A program made the translations under genes and the position numbers. This document shows, piece after piece, positions 26,100-35,561 of a stretch of 61,013 nucleotides of DNA. This DNA is from Mycobacterium sp. AT1 (GTDB lineage: Bacteria; Actinomycetota; Actinomycetes; Mycobacteriales; Mycobacteriaceae), in NCBI RefSeq assembly GCF_002043095.1, contig NZ_MVOC01000075.1, forward strand, positions 1-61,013, written 5' to 3'. The first letter of the stretch is position 1. Every line of letters begins with the position of its first letter. The notes under the pieces are model-generated. The model saw only the letters and a program-made list of their open reading frames with translations. It was not told where the DNA came from and searched no databases.

Positions 26100-26954
26100 T
26101 CAGCCGGCGGACGGAGACTCCGCTTTCGCCAGCTCGGCCTTCCATTGCCGGAAGGTCTCCTCGGTGCGACCGCGCCGCCAGTAACCGGAGATCGACGCCC
26201 ACTTCGCGTCGACGCCGCGTTCCTTGCGGATGTAGGACCGCAGGTTGTGCATGACGGCTTGGGCCTCGCCGTGGATGAAGACCTGCACCTGGCCGGGCCG
26301 CCACAGGACCTCCTTGACCGCCTCGACCAGGGGCGCGTGGTCACCGGCGCGTTCCTCGGGGACCAGGTCGGCGCGACCGCCGCGGTAGATCCAGCGAATC
26401 TGGACGCCCTCGGGGGCGATCAACTCGATCTCGTCGTCGGGGCCACTGACCTCGACGAAGACGAACCCGATGGCATCCGGCGCCATCGCCTCGAGGGCGG
26501 CGCTGATCGCGGGCAGCCCCGACTCGTCGCCGGCCAACAGGTGCCAGTCGGCGGCGGGGTCGGGTGCATAGGCGCCGCTGGGACCCATCAGGTAGGCGGG
26601 GTCGCCCGGCTTGACCGACGCCGCCCACGGGCCCGCCACGCCGTGGTCGCCGTGGACGACGAAGTCGACGCTGATCTCGCCGCGCTCGCGGTCGACCTTG
26701 CGGACGGTGTAGGTCCTGACGACGGGCTGGTACTCGTCGGGCAGCTCCTTGAAGCTGTCGAGGGTCAACGGCGTCGGGAGCGTCGAGACGTCGGTTCCCG
26801 AACGGGGCAGCACGATCTTGACGTAGGAGTCGGTGAAGTCGGTGGGAGTGAACGTGGTGAAGCCCCCGCCGAGAACCACTCGGATCATGTGGGGCGTCAG
26901 CTGTTCGCTGCGCACCACGTCGAAGGTGTGGATCGGACGGCCTGCCACGGTCAC
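26100..26954 (-). CDS. viuB: Siderophore-interacting protein (ferric-siderophore reductase)
   Basis: 284 aa FAD-binding SIP family protein. N-terminal FAD domain: RTYTVRKVDRE and HGDHGVAGPWA; C-terminal NAD(P)H domain: LLAGDESGLPAI and FIHGEAQAVM, ending with the typical GYWRRGRTEE. Family members release iron from imported ferric siderophores by reduction in the cytosol. It corresponds to Rv2895c. No IdeR box is visible in the 60 bp upstream. It is 23 bp upstream of the lactate-monooxygenase-like gene, so it may share its transcript. Confidence 0.92.
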   Translation of the reverse strand: MTVAGRPIHTFDVVRSEQLTPHMIRVVLGGGFTTFTPTDFTDSYVKIVLPRSGTDVSTLPTPLTLDSFKELPDEYQPVVRTYTVRKVDRERGEISVDFVVHGDHGVAGPWAASVKPGDPAYLMGPSGAYAPDPAADWHLLAGDESGLPAISAALEAMAPDAIGFVFVEVSGPDDEIELIAPEGVQIRWIYRGGRADLVPEERAGDHAPLVEAVKEVLWRPGQVQVFIHGEAQAVMHNLRSYIRKERGVDAKWASISGYWRRGRTEETFRQWKAELAKAESPSAG

Positions 26955-27014
26955 CTCTTTGCATTCGTCGGTTGGCGCCTTCGACTATACGAGCGGGTGG
27001 GGTCGAGTGGCTGC

Positions 27015-28055
27015 CTACCGTGCGAGCACGCCTGCGGTGAACTTGGGCTGGAAGTCCGTCGTCAGCAGGGCGCCGAAGTTGTCCTCGCGATTGCCTCGGT
27101 TGGCGGTGTCGACGTCGCGAATGCTGTAGACGAACGCCGGCCCGGCCCACCCCGCGGCGGCCAGTCCGGCGAGCACGTCGAGGATCTGCTTGGCCTGCTC
27201 CTGCTGGCTGACGCCCTCCGCGGCGGGATCGGAGGTTGGCGCCCCGAACTCGGTCATCCACACCTTCTTGTCGCCGTCGCCGTTGAGCGTCATGACGTCG
27301 TGGGCGCGTGCGAGGTCGGACCACGCGTTGTCCGGGTCGGCGGCCAGGCCGGCGGGAAAGACGTAGGGGTGCATGGCAACTGCGTCGAAGTAACCCTTCG
27401 CGCCGTTGACGTACATGTCGTTGAGGAAGTTCGCGGGTCCGTCGACGCCGACGGCGGGGCTGAGCCCCGCCGAGATGACGGTGCTGTTCGGCTGCACCGC
27501 CTTGATCGCCGGGTAGGCAGCCTTCAGCAGGCCGACGTAGACGGCGGCGCGACTATCGGCGAACCCGAGGAACCGCGGCAGGTTCGGTTCGTTCCACAGT
27601 TCCCAATCGGTCACGCGGTCGCGGTAGCGCTTGGCGACGGCGGCCGCGAAGGTCGCGTAGTCGGCCGCGTCGGTCGGTGGTGCGTACAGCGCAGTGCCGG
27701 GGGCCTTGGCCCAGTCCGGGGTGTTGGTGATCAGACCGAGCACCCGCATTCCCCTGGCCCGGGCGCCGTCGATCCAGTGATCCACGTAGCCCCAGTCGTA
27801 TTCGCCCTTCACCTTCTCGACGGCGTGCCAGTCGACGTGCACCCTCAACCAGCGCGCGTTGGTGAGTGCGGCCGCGTCCAGTTCGCGGTCCGCGTCCTCG
27901 GCGCTCATCCAAATTTGTGAGGCGCCAACACTGAATCCGTAGCCGTCGGCCGGCACCACTGGCTCGGCCTCGGCGATGCGACAACCGGCGACGGTCGCCG
28001 TGACGAGCAACAACATCAGGGCAAGGCAGCGGCTCCATGTTCCGACGCCGCGCAT
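27015..28055 (-). CDS. Glycoside hydrolase clan A lipoprotein
   Basis: 346 aa. A lipobox TVAGC puts the lipid-modified Cys at residue 25, so it is anchored outside the cytoplasmic membrane. The remainder is a TIM barrel of the clan A type: acid/base E156 in WNEPN and nucleophile E269 in WMTEFGAP. It resembles GH39/GH5-like bacterial glycosidases. Substrate is not evident; cell-envelope arabinogalactan or mannan remodelling, or plant polysaccharide use, are both possible. It and the next upstream gene occupy a place between viuB and dprA where M. tuberculosis has no genes. Confidence 0.85.
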   Translation of the reverse strand: MRGVGTWSRCLALMLLLVTATVAGCRIAEAEPVVPADGYGFSVGASQIWMSAEDADRELDAAALTNARWLRVHVDWHAVEKVKGEYDWGYVDHWIDGARARGMRVLGLITNTPDWAKAPGTALYAPPTDAADYATFAAAVAKRYRDRVTDWELWNEPNLPRFLGFADSRAAVYVGLLKAAYPAIKAVQPNSTVISAGLSPAVGVDGPANFLNDMYVNGAKGYFDAVAMHPYVFPAGLAADPDNAWSDLARAHDVMTLNGDGDKKVWMTEFGAPTSDPAAEGVSQQEQAKQILDVLAGLAAAGWAGPAFVYSIRDVDTANRGNREDNFGALLTTDFQPKFTAGVLAR

Positions 28056-28079
28056 GGGGTCAACTTACCGGAGCCGCGC

Positions 28080-29945
28080 TCAACCAGAGGTCGACGACAG
28101 CTCGGCGAGATACGAGGCGCGGCACGCTTGGCGCGCCAGTTTGCCGCTGGTGGTGCGGTCGATCGAGCCCGCGGCCACGATCCGCACGTCCGCGACGGCG
28201 ACGGCGTGACGGCGCGCCACCGCTGCGGTGATGTCGGCAACCACGGCGGCATGTTCCACGCGCCCCGCCCCTGCGGCGCGTTCGGCGACGATCACGACTC
28301 GTTCGCCGGAGTCGTTCGTGCGCCGATGCTGCGGAAGCACGTCGACGGGCACGGTGAAGGCGGCGACGTAGCCGGACCGGACGACCCGCGAGCTTTCCGA
28401 GACGGTCGCCTCGATGTCCTGCGGATAGTGGTTGCGTCCGTCGACGATGATGAGGTCCTTCATGCGGCCGGTGAGGTACAGCTCGCCGTCGAGGAAGACA
28501 CCGAGGTCACCGGTTCGCAACCAGAGGCCGTCGTGCGGGGCGCCCTCGGCGTGGCTGCCGCTCGCCAACCGCACCAGCAACTTGTTGCGAAACGTCTGCT
28601 CCGTCTCGAGTTCCCGGCCCCAGTAGCCTCCGCCGATATTGTTGCCGTGCAACCAGATTTCGCCGATGTATCCGTCGGCCAGCTCCGCACCGTGCTCGGA
28701 GTCGACGATTGCGCCCCACTGGCTACGCACCATCTGCCCGCAGGAGACGTGGGCGACGCCGTTCGCGCCGGGTTCCACCGGAACGGCACGGCCTGCGGAC
28801 AGCGCCTCGCGGTCGAGGAAGATCGCGGTCGGCTCGGCGTCGGGGGCGATGCTGGCCACCGACAACGTAGCTTCGGCCATGCCGTAGGACGGTTTGATGG
28901 CGCTGCGCGCCAGGCCGTAGGGGGCGAAAGCCGCCACGAACTGGTCGACGGCCGTCGGCGTGACCGGCTCCGATCCGTTGAGCAACCCGGCCACGTTGCT
29001 GAGGTCGAGGGCCTCGCCCGCGGCGGGTCGCCCTCGCTGGGCGGCCAGTTCGAATGCGAAATTGGGTGCGGCGGCGAAGGTTCGGCCGTGGGCGCCCTCG
29101 TCCGCAAGCGCCTTGATCCACCGGTGCGGTCGCCGCACGAAGGCTTGCGGTGACATCAGCGTGATGTGTCCCCCGCACAGCGCCGGGAACATGATCATCA
29201 CCAGACCCATGTCGTGGTGCAGTGGCAGCCAACTCACACTGCGGATGTCGGTGTCGAGCCCGCCGGCGAGAATCATCTGGGCGACGTTGGTACACACCGC
29301 CCGGTGGCTGATCTCGACGCCAGCCGGGACGCGAGTCGACCCCGAGGTGTACTGCAGATAGGCGATGTCGTCGGTGGCCAGGTGCACGGGGTTGAACAGG
29401 TCGCCGACCGTGTCGGGCACCGCGTCGACCGCGATCATTCGTGGGCGGAGGCTCCGAGGACGCTTGCGGAGAAACGTCGTAATCGATTCTGCAGCTGGGC
29501 TCGTCGTCAGGATTACCGAGGGTGTCGCGTCGGCGATCACCGATTCGAGCCGTTCGGCCTGGCCGGCGAATTCGGGTGCGAACAGCGGCACGGCGATGCA
29601 CCCCGCCTGGATCGCGGCGAAGAAGCCCACCACGTAGTCGAGACCCTGAGGTGCCAAGATCGCCACGCGCTCCCCAGGCGTGGTCACCTGTTGGAGCCGA
29701 CCTGCGACGGCTCGCACCCGTTCCCCAAGTTCGGTCCAGGTCAGCTCGATCGCCGACCCGGCGTCCTCACGGGAATAGTCCAGAAACCGGTACGCCGGCG
29801 CCCCGCCGAGCTGACGAGTGTTGCGGTCCAAGTGCGAAATCAGCGTGACCCCATCGGGGATCGCGACATTACCCTCGGGGTCAAGAAAGTCGCCGAGGGC
29901 ACTCTCGGATTGATCAACGTTGTCCTGCAAGGCTTCCCGACCCAT
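28080..29945 (-). CDS. Fatty-acyl-AMP ligase (FadD, FAAL type)
   Basis: 621 aa adenylating enzyme. The AMP-binding core is YLQYTSGSTRVPAGVEISH; LPLHHDMGL and PSYGMAEATL are typical of FAALs, as are the C-terminal LWLRTGDLG and GRMKDLIIVDGRNHYPQDIE. FAALs load fatty acids as acyl-AMP onto carrier proteins of polyketide synthases. No PKS gene is next to it here, so its partner must be elsewhere or it acts with another carrier. It lies 24 bp upstream of the glycosidase lipoprotein gene and may be co-transcribed. Confidence 0.92.
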   Translation of the reverse strand: MGREALQDNVDQSESALGDFLDPEGNVAIPDGVTLISHLDRNTRQLGGAPAYRFLDYSREDAGSAIELTWTELGERVRAVAGRLQQVTTPGERVAILAPQGLDYVVGFFAAIQAGCIAVPLFAPEFAGQAERLESVIADATPSVILTTSPAAESITTFLRKRPRSLRPRMIAVDAVPDTVGDLFNPVHLATDDIAYLQYTSGSTRVPAGVEISHRAVCTNVAQMILAGGLDTDIRSVSWLPLHHDMGLVMIMFPALCGGHITLMSPQAFVRRPHRWIKALADEGAHGRTFAAAPNFAFELAAQRGRPAAGEALDLSNVAGLLNGSEPVTPTAVDQFVAAFAPYGLARSAIKPSYGMAEATLSVASIAPDAEPTAIFLDREALSAGRAVPVEPGANGVAHVSCGQMVRSQWGAIVDSEHGAELADGYIGEIWLHGNNIGGGYWGRELETEQTFRNKLLVRLASGSHAEGAPHDGLWLRTGDLGVFLDGELYLTGRMKDLIIVDGRNHYPQDIEATVSESSRVVRSGYVAAFTVPVDVLPQHRRTNDSGERVVIVAERAAGAGRVEHAAVVADITAAVARRHAVAVADVRIVAAGSIDRTTSGKLARQACRASYLAELSSTSG

Positions 29946-30063
29946 ATGCCGACAATAGTAGGACGGCTAACCTTTGGATGACCAGAATCCCTGTGTCACT
30001 CGTCACGTGGAGCCGCTTACGACGACTTGGTCTCAGTAGCCGACCAACCCGCGACCACGGCAT

Positions 30064-31188
30064 TCACCGCGCGGCGATCCGCCACCGGCCCTCCTGCCGC
30101 CGCACCAGACCGGCGAGCTCCAAAGTCGCCAGCGGGCCCAGCAATTCGGTTGGCGGCAGACCGGCGGCCACCGCAAGCTGGTCGACGGTGCGGGCACCAC
30201 GGGCTGGCAGGGCGTCGTAGGTGCGAAGCTCGACGTCGGTGAGGCCGTCCAGAGGCGAGACCGGCCGGCCCGGTTCGGGGGCCAGCTCGCCAGCTGCCCC
30301 GACAACTTCGACGACCTCCTCGACCCGCGTCACGAGGAGTGCCCCGTTTCTGATCAGCACGTGGCACCCCGCCGAGGCCGACGACGTCACCGGGCCGGGA
30401 TAGGCGCAGACCGGGCGACCGAGGGCCTCCGCCCAACTGGCGGTGTTGGCAGCGCCGCTGCGCAGCCCCGCCTCGATCACCACCGTCGCACCGGAGAGAG
30501 CGGCGACCAGGCGGTTGCGGGTGAGGAACCGGTGTCGCGCCGGCCGCACGCCCGGCGGATATTCGCTGACCAGCAGTCCCTGTTCGGCGACCCGGCGCAG
30601 CATCGCGGTGTGCGCGGACGGGTAGGGCACGTCGATCCCACCGGCCAACACGGCGACGGTGAGGCCTTCGGCGCCGAGTGTCGCCCGGTGGGCGACCCCG
30701 TCGATCCCGAACGCGCCGCCCGAGACGACGGCCACGTCGCGCTCCGCGAGCCCGGCGGCCAAGTCCGCGGCCTGGTGCTCGCCGTACGACGTCGCCGCCC
30801 GCGTTCCCACGATGGCGCAGGAACGCTCGGCGACGTCGGCCAGCGAGTCCTCCCCGATCACCCACAGCACCATCGGCGCGACACCGGTCGGGCGGTCACA
30901 CACCGGTCTCCCCCTGAACGAGGCGAAGGCCAGCAACGGCCAATCGGGATCGTCTGGGGTCACCAGCCGACCACCAAGCCGAGCCAGTGCCTCCAAATCT
31001 GCTGCCGCACGGTCGACGTCACGACGCGCCTCGGTGATCCGCTGCAGCTTCTCGTCCTTCAGCCGACCAGTCTTGATCCGCGTCGCCGCCTCGACGGGTC
31101 CGACGTCCGCCACGAAGGCCGACAATTCCCTGGACGGCGGTTCGACGACACGCGACAGGTAGGCCCAAGACCTGTCCTCGTCGGTCAT
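30064..31188 (-). CDS. dprA: DNA-processing protein DprA
   Basis: 374 aa from ATG 31188, which overlaps the comM stop as ATGA. The Rossmann core has AIVGTRAATSYG, SGGAFGIDGVAHRATL, and FLTRNRLVAALS. A C-terminal winged-helix (about residues 315-374) is present. DprA loads RecA onto incoming single-stranded DNA in natural transformation; its role in mycobacteria is less clear. The yraN-comM-dprA order is the conserved one (Rv2898c-Rv2896c). Confidence 0.94.
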   Translation of the reverse strand: MTDEDRSWAYLSRVVEPPSRELSAFVADVGPVEAATRIKTGRLKDEKLQRITEARRDVDRAAADLEALARLGGRLVTPDDPDWPLLAFASFRGRPVCDRPTGVAPMVLWVIGEDSLADVAERSCAIVGTRAATSYGEHQAADLAAGLAERDVAVVSGGAFGIDGVAHRATLGAEGLTVAVLAGGIDVPYPSAHTAMLRRVAEQGLLVSEYPPGVRPARHRFLTRNRLVAALSGATVVIEAGLRSGAANTASWAEALGRPVCAYPGPVTSSASAGCHVLIRNGALLVTRVEEVVEVVGAAGELAPEPGRPVSPLDGLTDVELRTYDALPARGARTVDQLAVAAGLPPTELLGPLATLELAGLVRRQEGRWRIAAR

Positions 31189-32696
31189 CGCGCACCTCCG
31201 GCCTGCCGGAAGCTCAGCGCGGTGTTGACGTCGTCCAACACCGGCATCGTGCGGCCCTTCAGGTCGGCGAGAGTCCACGCGACACGCAGAGTTCGATCCA
31301 CGCCACGGACGCTCAGATCGCCCTTGTCGAGGGCGGATCGCAGCGGCGCCATCACCGTCCGGTCCAGACGGAACCGGCGCCTCAGCAGTGGTCCGCTGAC
31401 CTCGGCGTTGGTGCGCACCCCGTGGGGCGCCCACCTCGCCGCCGCCGCGTCGCGGGCCGCGGCCACCCGATCGCGCACCACGGCCGTGGACTCCCCCTCC
31501 TCGGAGCCGATCGACCCCGAGGGCACCGGATGCACTTCCACCCGCAGATCCACGCGATCCATCAGCGGACCGGACAACTTGCCGAGATATCGCCGCTTGA
31601 CGACCGCGGGACAGACGCAGTCACTGGACCTCGCCGGCGCGCACGGACACGGGTTGGCCGCCATCACCAGCTGAAACCGGGCGGGGTACTGCGAGACCCC
31701 GTCTCGGCGGGCCAGCCGAATCTCGCCGTCCTCCAACGGCGTTCGCAGGGCTTCGAGCACACTGGAGCCAATCTCGGCACACTCGTCGAGGAAGAGCACT
31801 CCGCGGTGCGCACGGCTCACCGCCCCGGGACGCGCAAGACCAGAGCCGCCGCCCACCATCGCGGCGACGGTCGACGTGTGGTGCGGTGCGACCAACACCG
31901 GCCTGGTGATCAGCGGCGTGCGCCCCGACAGGAGACCTGCCACCGAGTGGATGGCCGTGACCTCGAGTGACTCGTCGTGGGTGAGCGGAGGCAGCAGGCC
32001 GGGAAGCCGTTGCGCCAGCATGGTCTTGCCCACTCCCGGCGGACCGGTCAGCAGCAGGTGGTGGGCACCGGCTGCGGCGACCTCGACGGCGAACCTGGCG
32101 TGTGTCTGGCCGACGACGTCGGCGAGATCGGCGACCGGTTGGTCCTCGGCCGCCACCTCGGCCACGCGGTCGTCGAGGGCACCCTTGCCCGCCAACCACG
32201 CCTGCACCTGTCGTAGCGTCCTGGCTCCCCACACCTCGATGCCGTCCACCAGACTGGCCTCGGCCAGGTTGTCGATCGGCACCACGACCGACGGCCAGCC
32301 CTCCCGCTTGGCGGCCAGCACGGCGGGCAGTACGCCCTTGACCGGCCGAACGCGCCCGTCGAGGGCCAACTCGCCGAGCAACACGGTCTTGTCCAAACGC
32401 GCCCAGGACGTCTTCTTCTCCGCCGAGATCACGGCCATCGCCAAGGCGATGTCATACACCGAACCCATCTTCGGCAGAGTGGCCGGCGACAGCGCCAACG
32501 TCAGTCGGGTCTGCGGCCATTCGTTGCCGCAGTTGGTGATTGCCGCCCGCACCCGGTCGCGGGATTCCTGCAGCGCCGCGTCGGGCAGCCCGACCAGGTG
32601 CACCCCAGGCAGCCCGTTGGTGATGTCCGCCTCGATCTCCACGATCGTGCCGTCCACCCCGCGAACCGCGACCGAGTATGCCCGGCCCAGCGTCAT
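31185..32696 (-). CDS. comM: YifB/ComM family Mg chelatase-like AAA ATPase
   Basis: 503 aa from ATG 32696. An N-terminal Lon-like fold (about 1-170) is followed by an AAA+ Mg-chelatase domain with Walker A GPPGVGKT at 218-225, Walker B FLDECAEI, and a cysteine pair set CPCAPARSSDCVC. ComM is a hexameric helicase promoting branch migration during recombination of imported DNA. It overlaps yraN by one base and dprA by four, so it sits in a tight operon. Confidence 0.95.
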   Translation of the reverse strand: MTLGRAYSVAVRGVDGTIVEIEADITNGLPGVHLVGLPDAALQESRDRVRAAITNCGNEWPQTRLTLALSPATLPKMGSVYDIALAMAVISAEKKTSWARLDKTVLLGELALDGRVRPVKGVLPAVLAAKREGWPSVVVPIDNLAEASLVDGIEVWGARTLRQVQAWLAGKGALDDRVAEVAAEDQPVADLADVVGQTHARFAVEVAAAGAHHLLLTGPPGVGKTMLAQRLPGLLPPLTHDESLEVTAIHSVAGLLSGRTPLITRPVLVAPHHTSTVAAMVGGGSGLARPGAVSRAHRGVLFLDECAEIGSSVLEALRTPLEDGEIRLARRDGVSQYPARFQLVMAANPCPCAPARSSDCVCPAVVKRRYLGKLSGPLMDRVDLRVEVHPVPSGSIGSEEGESTAVVRDRVAAARDAAAARWAPHGVRTNAEVSGPLLRRRFRLDRTVMAPLRSALDKGDLSVRGVDRTLRVAWTLADLKGRTMPVLDDVNTALSFRQAGGAR

Positions 32697-33067
32697 CAGC
32701 CCACCGCCCGAAGGTGGGTGATCTCCGGCGTCGGGCTCCGCCCGATCCGCACGCCGACGACGTCGATGCGCACCTTCGACCAGCCGCGGTCCTGGGCGGC
32801 CAACCACAGGCCCGCCAACCGGCGCAACCGCCGGACCTTCTGCGGCGTCACCGCCTGCTCCACGCCACCGAAGCGGTCGCTGGTGCGCGTCTTCACCTCG
32901 ACGAACACCACCGCAGCCGCCGCGGCGTCCACGGCGATCACGTCCAATTCGCCGTACCGGCATCGCCAGTTGCGGGCCAACACCGTCAGCCCCTGCGACG
33001 TCAGATAGTCGACCGCAAGTTGCTCACCGAGAGCGCCGATCTGGGCCCGAGTCCACGTTTCCGTCAT
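32696..33067 (-). CDS. yraN: UPF0102 (YraN) family endonuclease-like protein
   Basis: 123 aa from ATG 33067 (MTETWTRAQIGALGE); an 11-codon longer frame is less likely. It has the family core GELDVIAVD and FVEVKTRT, which form the PD-(D/E)xK nuclease-like fold related to Holliday-junction resolvases. Function unproven; its fixed linkage to comM and dprA suggests a DNA-uptake or recombination role. Confidence 0.93.
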   Translation of the reverse strand: MTETWTRAQIGALGEQLAVDYLTSQGLTVLARNWRCRYGELDVIAVDAAAAAVVFVEVKTRTSDRFGGVEQAVTPQKVRRLRRLAGLWLAAQDRGWSKVRIDVVGVRIGRSPTPEITHLRAVG

Positions 33068-33117
33068 GACCCCACCGTGCGGGTGTGCACCGACAGCCAA
33101 CCCGAGAAATCACGGCG

Positions 33118-33145
33118 TCATCCACAGACGTCGATTCATCCACAG
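33118..33145. repeat. Direct repeat of TCATCCACAG (33118-33127 and 33136-33145)
   Basis: Two perfect 10-mers 18 bp apart between yraN and the AraC gene, the second overlapping the AraC stop codon. Each contains ATCCACA, eight bases of which resemble a DnaA box (TTATCCACA). A third copy lies at 22212-22221. They mark the left edge of the accessory block; meaning unknown. Confidence 0.5.
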
Positions 33146-34053
33146 GCACCCCGGGAGTACTCGCTCGGAGAGCAGCCGGCCACCCGGGTGAACGCCGTCG
33201 TGAACGCGGTCGCGGACTGGTAGCCCACCCGCTGGGCCAGCTTCGCCACCGACGGCACCTCGGTTCTCAACAGGTCCTTGGCCACCGCCACGCGCCATTC
33301 CAAGAGGTACTGCATGGGCGTCAATCCCACTGTGCGGGTGAATCTTTGGGCGAACACCGCACGGGACACCGAGGCTACCGCGGCGAGCCGTTCGACGGTC
33401 CAGCCGCGCGCAACGTCGGCGTGCATCTCGCGCAGGGCCGGCGCGAGCACCGGATCCGCCAGCCCCGCAATCAGTCCCCTGCCGCCGCTGCCCAGGTCCG
33501 GCGCGGCGGGAAGCCGGGTGGCCTCGATCAACAGCACCTCGACGAGGCGCTTGAGGATCACGTCCCGGCTCGGCCCGTCGGTGTCGGCCTCCTCGGCGAT
33601 GAGTTCGACGAGCCGGGTCAGCCTGGCCGCACCCGGTCGTCCACCCCGGACCAGGACGACCGGCGGCAGGAGCGCCACCAACAGAGCCGCACTGGCCGGG
33701 TCGAACCGAAAGTACCCACCGAGCATCCGCATGGTGACCGGCTCCGACTCGGGGCCGTGGTGAGTGTCGTGCGAATGGTCGAGCGGCGCGAAAGTCGGTG
33801 TCACGCCTGGGCTTCCACTCATGGTGAACTCCGGCGTCCGCGGGAACAGCAGGAAGTCGCCGTGTCGGAGTTCGACGGCGTCGAGCCCGTCGGGCTCCAG
33901 CAGGCATGACCCGTCGAGCATCAGGCAGAACGCTGGGTCGCCGTAGCGCGGCTTCCTGACGCTCCACTGTCCGGCGCCGGTGATGACCTTGGCCAGCACC
34001 GCCTCGGGACGCAACAGCGCCATCAGTTCCTCCATCGGTTCCGCGGCGCGCAT
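33136..34053 (-). CDS. AraC family transcriptional regulator
   Basis: 305 aa. The N-terminal cupin-like ligand domain includes GDPAFCLMLDGSCLL and LRHGDFLLFPRTPE. The C-terminal pair of helix-turn-helix motifs is WTVERLAAVASVSRAVFAQRF and VAKLAQRVGYQSATAFTTAF, followed by GCSPSEYSRG. It belongs to the AraC group with a cupin_6 sensor that often governs nearby reductase genes; here an SDR gene lies 36 bp upstream on the same strand. Target and ligand unknown. Confidence 0.92.
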   Translation of the reverse strand: MRAAEPMEELMALLRPEAVLAKVITGAGQWSVRKPRYGDPAFCLMLDGSCLLEPDGLDAVELRHGDFLLFPRTPEFTMSGSPGVTPTFAPLDHSHDTHHGPESEPVTMRMLGGYFRFDPASAALLVALLPPVVLVRGGRPGAARLTRLVELIAEEADTDGPSRDVILKRLVEVLLIEATRLPAAPDLGSGGRGLIAGLADPVLAPALREMHADVARGWTVERLAAVASVSRAVFAQRFTRTVGLTPMQYLLEWRVAVAKDLLRTEVPSVAKLAQRVGYQSATAFTTAFTRVAGCSPSEYSRGACG

Positions 34054-34089
34054 ACCGCAAACGCTAGCGTGCCGCCGCGCCGAACCGCC

Positions 34090-34833
34090 TCAGGTCAACT
34101 GGGCCAAGGCCATGGCATCGGCACCGGCGGCAAACCTCAGCCGGTCCGACGTGTCGTTGGCGGCCTCGAACACCACGTCGGCGACGTCGCCGGGGGTTGT
34201 CACTGCCCCGGGCCGACCGAACGAGTCCAGGATGGGCGCCGCGAACGGCAGGTACTCCTCGGGGATCAGCCCCGCCATCCGAGCGGTACCGTTGCTGGTG
34301 AAGGCGGTCGACGGCCCGTATCCCGGCTCGACGAGCTTGACGCGCACCCCGAAGAAGCCCAGCTCCAACGCCAGCGACCCGGAGAAGCCCTCGATGGCGG
34401 ACTTGCTCGCGGTGTAGACCGCGGCCAGCGGCATGGCCGCCAGGGTGGTGCTCGAGGTGACGTTGACGATGACGCCGGAGCCCCGCGACCGCATCTGCGG
34501 GACGACGGCCTGAGTCATCGCCATCACACCGAAGGTGTTGGTGTCGAACAACTCTCGCGTGGTGTCCATCGGAGTGGCTTCGAACGCTCCGACGGCGCCG
34601 ATACCCGCGTTGTTGACCAAGACGTCGACGGGCCCACTTGCCAGGACGGCGTCGGCAATGCTCTCGGGGTCGGTCACGTCCAGCGGCAACACCGTCAGCC
34701 GGTCCGAAGTAGGCAAGACGTCGGGGCGCGGGGTCCGCATGGTGGCGACGACGTCCCAGCCCTCGTCGAGGAACCTCTGCGCGGTGGCGAGGCCGTAGCC
34801 GGATGAACATCCCGTGATCAGCACTGTTGTCAT
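34090..34833 (-). CDS. Short-chain dehydrogenase/reductase
   Basis: 247 aa from ATG 34833. NAD(P)-binding TGCSSGYGLA (TGxxxGxG), NNAGIG, catalytic Ser in NVTSSTT, and YTASK (YxxxK) are all intact. Adjacent to an AraC regulator on the same strand, which probably controls it. Substrate cannot be told. Confidence 0.9.
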   Translation of the reverse strand: MTTVLITGCSSGYGLATAQRFLDEGWDVVATMRTPRPDVLPTSDRLTVLPLDVTDPESIADAVLASGPVDVLVNNAGIGAVGAFEATPMDTTRELFDTNTFGVMAMTQAVVPQMRSRGSGVIVNVTSSTTLAAMPLAAVYTASKSAIEGFSGSLALELGFFGVRVKLVEPGYGPSTAFTSNGTARMAGLIPEEYLPFAAPILDSFGRPGAVTTPGDVADVVFEAANDTSDRLRFAAGADAMALAQLT

Positions 34834-34931
34834 GAACGAAAAGCTAACGGGCACAGCGGCGTCGGACAACGCCGTGCCGTCTGAGAAACCTTCGCGATCG
34901 TCTTGGTCGCCAACGTGCCATGATGTGCGCC

Positions 34932-35546
34932 ATGGCAAGCCGACCTCACCACCGGACCCTCTTGTCCGCACTGCCGCTCGTCGTGGCCGCGCTGACGGGT
35001 GTGGCCTGCGACTCCGGGACCGTGGTGAACACCGACGAGCCCCGGCCCACCGTCGAAACCAGCACCACGCCGCCGCCCCCGCTGGCGAACCGCCCCACCA
35101 ACGACGCCCTCGTCAACGCCTTCGACTACGCCGCACCGCAGGCGGACGGCCAAACGGCCTACTACTTCAGCAGCCCCAGCAAGCGGTGGGTGTGCGCGAT
35201 CGTGCCGCGCGTCGCGGCGGGGTGTCAGTCCTCGACCGGGTCGACGATCCCGATCAAGGGGGCGCCCGACACCGTGCCGGGCTCAGACGGCACCGACTCC
35301 GCGCCGAACGCCATCCAGGTGGGCAGGCTGGGCGATCCGAGCTTCGCCGCGCTCGACGCTCCCGGGTATTCGCTCGTTCCCGGTCCGGCCGCGATCCTTC
35401 CGTTCGGCAAGGTCCTGATCGTGTCCGGTTTCCGCTGCAACGTGCAGGAGGCCACCGGAATCTCCTGCGCCAGCGAGGTGACCGGCAACGGATTCACCTT
35501 CAGCGCTGACGGATTCACGCTTCAATACACCGATCTGCCCGCGTAG
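34932..35546 (+). CDS. Putative lipoprotein of unknown function
   Basis: 204 aa from ATG 34932 (an ATG at 34920 would add four residues). The signal peptide ends in a lipobox-like TGVAC, then a Pro/Thr-rich linker (PRPTVETSTTPPPP) and a compact domain with four cysteines (WVCAIV, GCQSS, FRCNVQ, ISCAS) that could form two disulfides outside the membrane. No known domain was recognised. Mycobacteria have many such small lipoproteins. Confidence 0.8.
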   Translation: MASRPHHRTLLSALPLVVAALTGVACDSGTVVNTDEPRPTVETSTTPPPPLANRPTNDALVNAFDYAAPQADGQTAYYFSSPSKRWVCAIVPRVAAGCQSSTGSTIPIKGAPDTVPGSDGTDSAPNAIQVGRLGDPSFAALDAPGYSLVPGPAAILPFGKVLIVSGFRCNVQEATGISCASEVTGNGFTFSADGFTLQYTDLPA

Positions 35547-35561
35547 GGACCGCGCTTGCCC

